NCBI GenBank assembly: GCA_024398135.1
Contig: CP073750.1
Coordinates: 3,162,001 to 3,226,000 of the forward strand
DNA: 64,000 nucleotides
Reading direction: 5' to 3'
DNA from: a bacterium SCSIO 12643
Lineage (GTDB): Bacteria > Bacteroidota > Bacteroidia > Flavobacteriales_G > Salibacteraceae
A program made the position numbers and the translations under genes. A model generated the notes under the pieces. That model saw only the letters and a list, made by a program, of their open reading frames with translations, had not been told where the DNA came from and ran no database searches. This document shows, one piece after another, positions 51,770-60,314 of this stretch (within the stretch, counting starts at the first letter, position 1; every line of letters starts with the position of its first letter).

Positions 51770-54106
51770 ATGGGGTTAGGCTTAAGGCACATGATCATAG
51801 TGCTTTTAATACTGGCAGGTGGTGAAGCCATCGCACAGGAAAAATTTACAATTAGTGGTAAGATTAAAGACGCAGCAAATGGAGAAGATATTCCATTTAC
51901 CAATGTGCTGGTAAAAGAATTATCGGGAGTAGGGGCGACTTCAAATGTCTACGGATTTTATTCATTAACCATTCCGGAGGGGGATTATACACTCATCTTT
52001 CGGTTTGTAGGATATCAAACGTTAGAAAAAACGATTTCATTACGTCAAGATATGACTCTAGATGTGGAATTGGAAGCTACAGCAACTGCTTTGGAAGCTG
52101 TGGTGATTACTAGTGAAGCAGAAAATGAAAATGTAACCAATAACGAAGGAAGTGTCACCAAGATCAGTATGAATACCGTAAAAGAGGTACCTACTTTTGG
52201 AGGGGAGCCGGACATTTTACGAATTGCACAAATGAACCCGGGAATTAAAACAGCGGGTGAAGGAAATTCCGGATTTTATGTAAGAGGTGGAGGATTAGAT
52301 CAAAACCTGGTTTTGATTGATGAAGCTCCGGTCTATAATCCGTCACATGTATTGGGGTTTTTCTCTGTGTTTAACGGAGATGCGCTAAAAGGGGCCACGG
52401 TATATAAAGGAGGAATGCTTCCGGAGTATGGCGGTAAAACAGCATCGGTGATGGATATTCGAATGAAAGATGGGAATAGTAAAGAGTTTCAGGTGACCGG
52501 AGGAATTGGCTTGATTGCTTCGCGTTTAACCTTTGAAGGGCCAATTGTAAAAGACAAAGGATCATTCATGATTTCTGGACGAAGATCGTACGCAGATTTA
52601 TATCTCAGACCTTTGGAAGATGATCGTTTGAATAGTACTAAATTGTTTTTCCACGATTTAAACCTCAAAGCCAATTATCAAATCACTGAAAAGGATAAGA
52701 TTTATGTTTCGGGGTATTTAGGACGTGATGTTTTTGGATATCGAGATGATTTTGGATTTGATTGGGGAAATATTACCGGAACCCTTAGATGGAATCATGT
52801 GATAAGTAACAAAATGTTTTCCAATACCTCTTTGATTTATAGCAATTACGATTACAATATTTCCGTAGGAAGTGAAAGTGCTGGCGAGGATATTGAAATA
52901 AAATCACAGATTGAAGACTTCAATTTAAAACAGGATTTTTCGTTCTATCCGAATTCTAATAATTCCATCAAATTTGGCTTTAATGTCATTCATCATACGA
53001 TCACATCCGGAAGTTTGGATGGCGGAGAAAATTCAGGAATTAACTCGGATGCTGGAGATTTATCCTATGGCTATGAAAGTGCCATCTATTTGCAAAATGA
53101 GCAAAAGATTAATGATAAGTGGAGTGCGAATTATGGACTACGTTATTCATTTTTCCACAGAATAGGTCCGGGAAGCGAATACCTGTTTGATTCCGAAGGA
53201 AATCTGATTTCGGAAGAAACATTTAGTGATGGATCTTTAATGGAATATATGGGCGGATTAGAACCAAGATTGGCTGCAACCTATTTGTTAAACAAAAAGA
53301 GTTCATTGAAATTCGTCTATAATCGAAACTACCAGTATTTACATTTGCTAACCGGCTCTACCGCGTCTACACCTATTGATGTGTGGGTTATGAGTTCTAA
53401 TAATATCAAGCCCCAGCAAGCGGACCAAATCTCACTGGGATACTTTAGGAATTTCAAAAAGAATGTCTATGAGGCATCTGCCGAAGTGTATTACAAATCC
53501 ATGCAGAATGTGATTGATTATAAAACCGGAGCCAACACATTTCTAAATTCTCAATTAGAATCAGATTTAATTTATGGAACCGGAGAAGCTTATGGATTAG
53601 AGTTGTTTTTAAAGAAAACCAAAGGAGATTTAACTGGATGGGTAGGATATACGATTTCCAGAACCACCAGGAAGTTTGATGAAATTAACGATGGTAAACC
53701 ATTTTCTGCAAAGCAGGATAGAACCCATGATATTTCTGTAGTGGCGATGTATAAGATCAATAAAAAACTGAGCGCTTCGGGAAGTTTTATCTTCTACACC
53801 GGAGATGCGGTTACCTTCCCAACAGGGCAATATACTGTGGAAGGAATCACCACACCATATTATACTGAGCGAAATGGCTATCGGATGCCGAATTACCACC
53901 GAATGGATTTGGGGTTAACATGGTATTTGAAAAAAACGGATAAACTGGAATCCAGCTGGAACTTCTCGGTATACAATGCATACGGAAGAGAAAATCCATA
54001 CATTATCAATTTTGAGCCCAACGAGGATAATCCGAACATTAATAACGCGGTACAAATCTCTTTATTCAGATGGGTGCCTTCAGTTACCTACAATTTTAAA
54101 TTTTAA
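51770..54106 (+). CDS. TonB-dependent receptor
   Basis: The 778-residue protein has a signal peptide (GGEAIAQE), a carboxypeptidase-regulatory-like domain (ISGKIKDAANGEDIPFTNVLVKE...GDYTLIFRFVGYQT), a plug domain (VPTFGGEPDILRIAQMNPGIKTAGEGNSGFYVRGGGLDQNLVLIDEAPVYNP) and an outer membrane barrel ending FRWVPSVTYNFKF. The short ligand-plug motif YVRGGGLDQNLVLIDEAPVYN is that of Bacteroidota receptors paired with DUF4249 lipoproteins. The next gene is such a lipoprotein. Control by the LytS/LytTR pair is likely. Confidence 0.93.
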   Translation: MGLGLRHMIIVLLILAGGEAIAQEKFTISGKIKDAANGEDIPFTNVLVKELSGVGATSNVYGFYSLTIPEGDYTLIFRFVGYQTLEKTISLRQDMTLDVELEATATALEAVVITSEAENENVTNNEGSVTKISMNTVKEVPTFGGEPDILRIAQMNPGIKTAGEGNSGFYVRGGGLDQNLVLIDEAPVYNPSHVLGFFSVFNGDALKGATVYKGGMLPEYGGKTASVMDIRMKDGNSKEFQVTGGIGLIASRLTFEGPIVKDKGSFMISGRRSYADLYLRPLEDDRLNSTKLFFHDLNLKANYQITEKDKIYVSGYLGRDVFGYRDDFGFDWGNITGTLRWNHVISNKMFSNTSLIYSNYDYNISVGSESAGEDIEIKSQIEDFNLKQDFSFYPNSNNSIKFGFNVIHHTITSGSLDGGENSGINSDAGDLSYGYESAIYLQNEQKINDKWSANYGLRYSFFHRIGPGSEYLFDSEGNLISEETFSDGSLMEYMGGLEPRLAATYLLNKKSSLKFVYNRNYQYLHLLTGSTASTPIDVWVMSSNNIKPQQADQISLGYFRNFKKNVYEASAEVYYKSMQNVIDYKTGANTFLNSQLESDLIYGTGEAYGLELFLKKTKGDLTGWVGYTISRTTRKFDEINDGKPFSAKQDRTHDISVVAMYKINKKLSASGSFIFYTGDAVTFPTGQYTVEGITTPYYTERNGYRMPNYHRMDLGLTWYLKKTDKLESSWNFSVYNAYGRENPYIINFEPNEDNPNINNAVQISLFRWVPSVTYNFKF

Positions 54107-54118
54107 GAGTTGAGTAGT

Positions 54119-54925
54119 ATGATACAGTTATCAAGATTCATAATACTGGCTATTTCAGTATGGGCATTGAGTTCATGTGAAAAAGTCATTGATATAGAGT
54201 TAAACGAAGAAGATCGTCAAATAGTGATAGAAGCCAGATTACGTTCAGGAGATCATCCGTTTGAAGTAAAGATCAATAAAACTACGGGGTATTTTTCCAG
54301 TGAGACTCCAATTCAGGTGATGAATGCCTTCGTAGAACTTAAAGACGAAGATGGAAATACATATAGTATTCCACATGTAGGAGAGGGGAGATATGTTAAA
54401 CAAATCAATGCAGAAGAGAATAAACAATATACATTGACTGTAGTTGCAGAAGGTCAAACATACAAAGCCTCTTCATTTATGAAATCACCTGTTCCGTTAT
54501 TGGGATTGGCGTCAACCTACGAAGAAGAAACATCTAATACCGAAGCGCATTACCGGGTGAAATACAATTTTACAGACCCTGCGGATCAGGAGAACTGGTA
54601 TCGGATACGCAATTACGTAGATGGTGTGGAGCAAAGAGAAGTGGAAGATTTGGTAGTGCTTTCAGATGAAAATTTTAACGGACAAAATAGAACGAGAACC
54701 TTAAGAAATGGAAGATACTATCCGGGAGAAGAAGTGACTATTGAATTGGTACATATTGAAGAAGCTGCGTTTGAATATTATTCCTCATTGCAGGATATCG
54801 TGGGGGGCGGATTTAGTGCAGGAGTAGCAGCACCAGGAAATCCAACTACCAATTGGTCTGACAAAGCATTGGGGAGTTTTATAACCTTTAGTTCAGATCA
54901 ACAAAGTATCGTTATCCCGGGTTAA
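54119..54925 (+). CDS. DUF4249-family lipoprotein
   Basis: The protein, about 268 residues from the ATG at 54119, has a lipoprotein signal with lipobox LSSC followed by EKVIDIELNEEDRQIVIEA, the usual DUF4249 opening. 'VMNAFVELKDEDGNTYSI', 'GRYV' and 'YTLTVVAEGQTYKASS' are Ig-like strands, and the later part has 'DPADQENWYRIRNYVDG'. Family members stand beside TonB receptors and are thought to assist ligand capture. It starts 12 bases after the receptor gene. A TTG at 54110 is an alternative start. Confidence 0.88.
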   Translation: MIQLSRFIILAISVWALSSCEKVIDIELNEEDRQIVIEARLRSGDHPFEVKINKTTGYFSSETPIQVMNAFVELKDEDGNTYSIPHVGEGRYVKQINAEENKQYTLTVVAEGQTYKASSFMKSPVPLLGLASTYEEETSNTEAHYRVKYNFTDPADQENWYRIRNYVDGVEQREVEDLVVLSDENFNGQNRTRTLRNGRYYPGEEVTIELVHIEEAAFEYYSSLQDIVGGGFSAGVAAPGNPTTNWSDKALGSFITFSSDQQSIVIPG

Positions 54926-54943
54926 TCAGTTAAAGATTACGGC

Positions 54944-55252
54944 TTGAAATATATTGTGAAGAGAACAGGATATGTGCGGGAAAAACAACCCTGTGAAGAA
55001 GCATATCCGGATGTCCATTACGTTGTGGAACGCTTTCAAAGAGGGCAAGATGTAGAGACTACATATCAAATCACCAAAGAAGGGCAGATGGTCAAAAGGA
55101 TTGCTGAGGAAGAAAGATGGACTATTGAATTGAATTCATTGGAAGATCTAATGCGTTTTATAGACAAGTATGGACAAGTGGTAATCAATACCGGGCTGGG
55201 CACTACAGAGTCACCGGTGATAGAAATATATGATGATTGGAGAGAGTGCTAA
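54944..55252 (+). CDS. Hypothetical protein (102 aa)
   Basis: The frame begins with TTG at 54944 (or GTG at 54956); no ATG is available. The peptide has a beta strand start YIVKRTGYVREKQPCEEAY, a long central strand pair and a helix with SLEDLMRFIDKYGQVVIN, ending EIYDDWREC. It has no signal peptide. No family is recognised. It follows the lipoprotein gene at 18 bases. Confidence 0.6.
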   Translation: MKYIVKRTGYVREKQPCEEAYPDVHYVVERFQRGQDVETTYQITKEGQMVKRIAEEERWTIELNSLEDLMRFIDKYGQVVINTGLGTTESPVIEIYDDWREC

Positions 55253-55307
55253 TATTTCGAATCAGATATTGGTGTCATAAATCACAAAGCAAGATGAAAT
55301 ATCATTT

Positions 55308-55315
55308 TACTTTTG
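55308..55315 (+). promoter_or_regulatory. -7 box of the thioredoxin gene
   Basis: TACTTTTG fits TAnnTTTG exactly, 16 bases before the ATG at 55332. Confidence 0.55.
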
Positions 55316-55331
55316 CAGCCAAATTTTGAAA

Positions 55332-55646
55332 ATGACACCGGAAGAATTAAAAGAAAAAATAGCACAAACTCCAGGATTGGTTCTGTATTTTAAGAATGAT
55401 ATGTGTTCTCCCTGTATGGCTTTAAGACCTAAGGTGGAAGAGTTGGTGCAATTGCAATTTCCAAAAATGGAGTTTTTGATTGTGGATACCGTAGAACAAC
55501 CGTTGTTGTCCAGTGCTTACAATGTGTATGCAAATCCTACAATTTTGGTGTTTTTTGAAGGTCGTGAATACATTCGTAAGAGTAAATACATCGGAACTTC
55601 AGAGTTAGAGCAAGAAATAGATAGATTATACCGAATGGTGTTTTAA
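55332..55646 (+). CDS. Thioredoxin-family protein
   Basis: The 104-residue protein, read from the ATG at 55332, has a thioredoxin fold with the redox pair Cys25-Ser-Pro-Cys28 (NDMCSPCMALRP) and the cis-Pro stretch ANPTILVFF. The CSPC centre differs from the CGPC of standard thioredoxins and may shift the redox potential. It is cytoplasmic, with no signal. The next gene converges on it with two bases between the ends. Confidence 0.9.
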   Translation: MTPEELKEKIAQTPGLVLYFKNDMCSPCMALRPKVEELVQLQFPKMEFLIVDTVEQPLLSSAYNVYANPTILVFFEGREYIRKSKYIGTSELEQEIDRLYRMVF

Positions 55647-55648
55647 AT

Positions 55649-57301
55649 CTATTCCATCTTTGTTTTCGAAAGTATCATCTGCTTCAATTGCGGATTTAAG
55701 GTATCGTAATAGATGCGTGCATTTCGAGAGCTTTTGGTAAAACCGTAACCTTTAGTGAGATTTGAAATGGCTGCGGATGTATCCTGTCTTTCCAGTTGTA
55801 CCTGTCCGATATAAAAGTAGACCGAAGAACTGTCTTTAGTGGCTATAAATTCCGCTTGCATAAGACTATCCGCTAAAGCATATTCTTTTCGTTCTTCATG
55901 AATTAATGCCATACCCATTCTAACGTTTTCACGGTCCGGTCTGATATCTACTACACGTTGATAGTATTTTAATGCAGAGTCGGTTTCCTGATTCAAATGA
56001 TAACTCCATGCCATTCCATTATTTGCAAAAGCCGAATTAGGAGAATGGTAAACCGCATTAGTCCAAAACGCTTGTTTGTCTACAAAAGCTTTTTGAAACT
56101 GTAGGTTTTCGTATAAGAATAATCCGGCCAAACCAACTAAAAAAGCCACTTGAAGTTTTTGATCTTTAAATGACCACTGACGGTCAAATGGTCGAAGTAA
56201 AAATGCCATGCCTACCAATGGAATAAACAATCTATGGTAGTTGAGAAAATCAGATAACGTAGTCGGGAAGATGAATAAGAACATCCATAAGAACCCTAAA
56301 AAGACATTTTTAAAAGATGTGTTTAACATCTTCGGTAAAGCAAAGAATAAGATAAACCCGGGTACTGCCATTAAAATATATGGCCAGGTAATCTCCAGAA
56401 ATACCTGTAAATTAAATGGAACGAATACGGTCCCGAAAAGAATGATGAGTTCTTTCCAACTTGTACTGATTTGAAATAAAGCACTCATGATTCCAAGTGG
56501 ATCATCTGGCAGCGCATTTTTCCGCATCACTTGCCATAAAGTTAATGAGAGCAACCAACCAATTAAAATCGGATAGTGGGTTTTGATCCATTGGAATACC
56601 TCTAAAATAAGTGCCTTCCAAATGCTAAAACTGAGGAATTGTTCCCATTTCCATGGATTTTGATTCGGTGTTTTATCAGAGAAATACAGTGCGATTAAAA
56701 TGGAAATAACCGGAATGACAATACTGGTTTCTTTGGTAAACATTCCCAAAGCAAAAAAGAAAACATGCAAAATACCCCATATAGAATTTGAGGTACGAAT
56801 CCATAGTATAAAACACCAAATGGAACTGATCACAATGAGAAACAGGAGGATGTCTACACGTCCCGGAATCCATGCTACCGCAGGTGTCAATGCAGGGTGA
56901 ATTAAAAAGAACAAGCTAAAGACAAATCGAAATTCAGCGCTAAAGTCAAATAATCCCAGAAAAAAATACAGTTGTACCATAGCAACTGCAAACATCAGGA
57001 TATTGATGATAAAGAAAATTTGTGCCGTGGGTGTATCGCTATTGGCGATAAAAGCATCTGGCATATAACTCAGAATCTGAATAGGACGATAGTAGGAGCC
57101 CTGAGCGCCATTAAAAACATCTTCTGTAAAAGCGGTGTAAATGTGATTTAAATCTGTAAGATGATCCCAGTTTTCCTGAATCATCAAAAGATCATCTAAT
57201 CCTGAAAAGCCATTATGAATAGAGGAGTAAAATAGGAAAAGTACTCCAACAACCAATAGTGCTGGATAAACAAAAGAAGCTTTGATTCTCGATGAAATCA
57301 T
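55649..57301 (-). CDS. GT-C-type membrane glycosyltransferase with TPR tail
   Basis: The 550-residue protein has about ten membrane segments. The first luminal loop has the acidic motif NGFSGLDDLLMIQENW and then GSYYRPI, as in TMTC/PMT-like GT-C enzymes that use lipid-linked sugars. The last 120 residues carry TPR-like repeats (NNGMAWSYHLNQETDSALKYYQRVVDIRPDRENVRMGMALIHEERKEY). It may glycosylate an envelope polymer or protein from polyprenyl-phosphate donors. It starts 18 bases after the VWA gene, so the two share a transcript. Confidence 0.8.
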   Translation of the reverse strand: MISSRIKASFVYPALLVVGVLFLFYSSIHNGFSGLDDLLMIQENWDHLTDLNHIYTAFTEDVFNGAQGSYYRPIQILSYMPDAFIANSDTPTAQIFFIINILMFAVAMVQLYFFLGLFDFSAEFRFVFSLFFLIHPALTPAVAWIPGRVDILLFLIVISSIWCFILWIRTSNSIWGILHVFFFALGMFTKETSIVIPVISILIALYFSDKTPNQNPWKWEQFLSFSIWKALILEVFQWIKTHYPILIGWLLSLTLWQVMRKNALPDDPLGIMSALFQISTSWKELIILFGTVFVPFNLQVFLEITWPYILMAVPGFILFFALPKMLNTSFKNVFLGFLWMFLFIFPTTLSDFLNYHRLFIPLVGMAFLLRPFDRQWSFKDQKLQVAFLVGLAGLFLYENLQFQKAFVDKQAFWTNAVYHSPNSAFANNGMAWSYHLNQETDSALKYYQRVVDIRPDRENVRMGMALIHEERKEYALADSLMQAEFIATKDSSSVYFYIGQVQLERQDTSAAISNLTKGYGFTKSSRNARIYYDTLNPQLKQMILSKTKME

Positions 57302-57319
57302 GATGAAACGATAACGGAA

Positions 57320-58702
57320 TTAGAAACGAATCACGGTAGAAGCGCCACTGGAAACTTTAAAATCTTTCCATTTCGTGTTTTCCGAATTATGATCGTTATG
57401 TGCACGATACATGACCATATAGTTTCCAGGTAATAGTTTGATGGTTTCGTTTTTTGCTTTTTGATTTAAGTCTACGACCCATTCAATTTTTCCGTTGCGT
57501 TTCACGAAAATAGCACCGTAACCTACATAATTTCGAATTAAAGTCACCTGACCCAGATTCGGAAGTTCAATTTTGGTATCGGTACTTTGATTGACTTCAA
57601 CATCATACAAATACGTACGTGGTAAAGTCAAAATTTCCAAGTCATATTTTCCTACCAAATACTTCTGGGTAGAACCCACCGGTTGTGCATAGAGCGTTTC
57701 CATAGTTCCGGCTTTTCTCACAATCGCTATAGGTTGAATCTGCGTAGAACGTGTATTGATCTTTAATGTTAACGACCCTTGAGGGGCATCAACCGCTATG
57801 ATGTTATGAATGGCAGGTTTGATCTGAACATCCTTTTTGATAATCTTAGGAACAGTGTAGACATACATATCATATTTCACAGATGGGTCAATGTATAACG
57901 TATCCGGATTCCCGCGAGTATTCATCGTATGCATATAACGATAATCGATGTCATTATAAATCGGATTAAAAAATAGCATGGGTACATTCGTTTCTGTAGG
58001 GCTTTCATATGAATCCAGTAAATTCACTTGCGCTGTGGTGGCATTTAAGGCTTGTGAAATCACAATATCCAATACATCGCCAAATACGGTTGGACTGGTC
58101 ACATCAAAATAATTACCGACACATTTAAATTGTTTTTTAAAGTCATCCTTTAAACCTAAACCAATCACAAAAGGTTTAAGGATAATGTTATTTTTCTGTA
58201 AGGCTAGAGAAACCGCACAAGGATCACCATTACATTCTTCAATTCCATCAGTGATTAGAATAATGATATTCCGACAGTCTTTACAATATGGGAAATCGTC
58301 TTTACTACGCTCTAAAGAAAGCGCAATAGGAGTCGTTCCCTTGGGTCTGATTTGTGCCATTTTTGCTTTGATCTCATCAAAGTTGTTGTTTTTAAACGGA
58401 ACTTCCAGTTTAGTATCATTACATTCCTGACCGGTCAAATAACTTTTATTGTGTCCGTAAACACGTAATGCCACTTGCAGGTTTTCAACATTACGTAAAC
58501 TATCTAACGCGGTGTTCAAAAGGTTTTTGGCAGTCACATGCTTTGATTGGCCTTCCCATTTTCCATTCATGCTATTCGAGCCATCATAAATAAACAAAAT
58601 CCGGGTCATGGTTTGTTTGGCTTTCTGCGCCATTACGATCTGAGCAGAAAACAATAGAATGAAGATCAATAGGTAACGAGGAAATGAAAATGTTCTACGC
58701 AT
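57320..58702 (-). CDS. Exported von Willebrand factor A domain protein
   Basis: The 460-residue protein has a signal peptide (SAQIVMAQKAKQ). Its VWA domain has the metal-ion-dependent adhesion motif YDGSNSMNG (DxSxS, about 35-43) and a later 'ILITDGIEECNGDPC'. Cys pairs at 'GQECNDTKL' and 'YCKDCRN' probably form disulfides. From about 230, the rest forms beta-sandwich domains. It is periplasmic or surface bound and likely binds another envelope protein. It is the first gene of a two-gene unit with the GT-C enzyme. Confidence 0.88.
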   Translation of the reverse strand: MRRTFSFPRYLLIFILLFSAQIVMAQKAKQTMTRILFIYDGSNSMNGKWEGQSKHVTAKNLLNTALDSLRNVENLQVALRVYGHNKSYLTGQECNDTKLEVPFKNNNFDEIKAKMAQIRPKGTTPIALSLERSKDDFPYCKDCRNIIILITDGIEECNGDPCAVSLALQKNNIILKPFVIGLGLKDDFKKQFKCVGNYFDVTSPTVFGDVLDIVISQALNATTAQVNLLDSYESPTETNVPMLFFNPIYNDIDYRYMHTMNTRGNPDTLYIDPSVKYDMYVYTVPKIIKKDVQIKPAIHNIIAVDAPQGSLTLKINTRSTQIQPIAIVRKAGTMETLYAQPVGSTQKYLVGKYDLEILTLPRTYLYDVEVNQSTDTKIELPNLGQVTLIRNYVGYGAIFVKRNGKIEWVVDLNQKAKNETIKLLPGNYMVMYRAHNDHNSENTKWKDFKVSSGASTVIRF

Positions 58703-59056
58703 ATAAAAACGATTTGCAATCTAAGATTCAAAAATGATGCCTTTTAAAGGAATGACAATGCGAGTAGTGGAAAAATAATGGTTTGATATCTTTTTTGCGG
58801 AGTTTTCTTTCCTTTTTTGCTTGCACAAAAAACGAAACCAAAAAAGTGCACTCTTCTCAAGGCATTTTTAGCTTCATTTCATTTCGCTAAAACCGAAGTT
58901 TAATAACTAAAATGGCTCCAAGGCTTCGCCATTTCTTTACGTTATTAACTTCTATGCTGTAAGAAGAGGATTTTATTTTATACTGTTAGTCGACTGTCAA
59001 ATACATTTAAAATCACAGATAATAATTACTTTTGCGCGCTCTAAATTAAAAGAACT
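58703..59056. other. Intergenic region with repeat fragments and a hairpin
   Basis: This 354-base gap holds no gene. Near 58813-58857, TTTTTTGCTTGC followed by a CAAAAAACGAAA...AAAAAGTGCACT string resembles the left end of the block at 5201. A long hairpin GAAGTTTAATAAC/GTTATTAACTTC with inner AAATGGC/GCCATTT (58895-58952) follows. The end carries the YchF promoter. Confidence 0.6.
59027..59034 (+). promoter_or_regulatory. -7 box of the YchF promoter
   Basis: TACTTTTG fits TAnnTTTG exactly and lies 22 bases before the ATG at 59057. Confidence 0.55.
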
Positions 59057-60157
59057 ATGGCGTTAAAATGTGGTATTGTAGGATTACCTAACGTAGGAAA
59101 ATCAACTTTATTTAACTGTTTGTCAAATGCGAAAGCACAATCGGCAAACTTTCCATTTTGTACGATTGAACCTAATCTGGGGGTGATTACTGTTCCGGAT
59201 GACCGTTTGAACAAATTGGAAGAATTGGTGAATCCGGAGCGTGTATTACCTACGACCATTGAGATCGTGGATATTGCGGGATTGGTAAAAGGAGCAAGTA
59301 AAGGTGAAGGATTAGGAAATCAATTCTTAGGAAATATCCGTGAAACAGATGCCATTATTCACGTATTGAGATGTTTTGAAGATGACAATATTGTACACGT
59401 GGATGGCCGAATTAATCCGGTAGAGGATAAGGAAATTATCGATGCTGAGTTGCAGTTAAAAGATATTGAGACTTTAGAGAAAGCTTCTGATAAAGTACGT
59501 AGAGCAGCTAAAACGGGTGACAAAACCGCCCAAAAACAAGCTGCATTTTACGAAAAGTTAATTGAGCATCTGAGTGCGGGTAAATCTGCACGTTCCGTAG
59601 AAGCATCTTCAGATGATGAAGAAAATGCTTTGAAGAGTTTACAATTGTTGACGAGTAAGCCTGTACTGTACGTATGTAACGTAGATGAGGCTTCTGTGGT
59701 AACTGGAAATAGTCACGTGGAAGCTGTTCGTGAAGCGGTTAAAGACGAAGATGCAGAGATTATTGTTTTAGGTGCTGCAATTGAAGCAGACATCATGGAA
59801 TTGGATACTTATGATGAGCGCCAAATGTTTCTGGAAGAATTAGGTTTGGAAAAACCAGGTGTATCGCGTTTGATCCAATCCGCATATAAATTATTGAATC
59901 TGGAAACATATTTCACCGCAGGACCAAAAGAAGTACGTGCGTGGACGATCAATGAAGGTACCAAAGCGCCACAAGCGGCAGGTGTGATCCATACCGATTT
60001 CGAAAAAGGTTTTATTCGTGCAGAGGTGATTCATTATGAAGATTTCGTAAAATATGGTTCGGAATCCGGAGCACGTGAAGCAGGTAAACTATCTGTTGAA
60101 GGAAAAGATTATACCGTGGTTGATGGAGATGTGATGCACTTTAGATTTAACGTGTAA
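59057..60157 (+). CDS. ychF: Redox-regulated P-loop ATPase YchF
   Basis: The 366-residue Obg-related NTPase has P-loop GLPNVGKST (9-17), switch region FPFCTIEPNLGV, DIAGLVKGASKGEGLGNQFL, and the NVDE motif in place of NKxD, which explains ATP rather than GTP preference. A helical coiled-coil insert and the C-terminal TGS domain (about 280-366, GPKEVRAWTINEGTKAPQAAGVIHTDFEKGFIRAEVI) complete it. It binds the ribosome and takes part in stress responses. It is a single-gene unit with its own promoter and terminator. Confidence 0.97.
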   Translation: MALKCGIVGLPNVGKSTLFNCLSNAKAQSANFPFCTIEPNLGVITVPDDRLNKLEELVNPERVLPTTIEIVDIAGLVKGASKGEGLGNQFLGNIRETDAIIHVLRCFEDDNIVHVDGRINPVEDKEIIDAELQLKDIETLEKASDKVRRAAKTGDKTAQKQAAFYEKLIEHLSAGKSARSVEASSDDEENALKSLQLLTSKPVLYVCNVDEASVVTGNSHVEAVREAVKDEDAEIIVLGAAIEADIMELDTYDERQMFLEELGLEKPGVSRLIQSAYKLLNLETYFTAGPKEVRAWTINEGTKAPQAAGVIHTDFEKGFIRAEVIHYEDFVKYGSESGAREAGKLSVEGKDYTVVDGDVMHFRFNV

Positions 60158-60175
60158 TCAAAAAATATAAAAGTG

Positions 60176-60207
60176 AAAAGGGCTGTTATTTAACAGCCCT
60201 TTTTTTA
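60176..60207 (+). terminator. Terminator of ychF
   Basis: AGGGCTGTTA and TAACAGCCCT pair around TT, with A and T tracts outside. An almost identical terminator follows the next gene at 62808-62840. Confidence 0.92.
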
Positions 60208-60314
60208 TATCCGAATGATTAATTTTAAGAAGTCTTTTTATTTCTTTTACATTGTGGTTTAAACCTTTTTAGGTTTTGAATGTCCGATAGGGACAAACAT
60301 TACAATTTGATTCA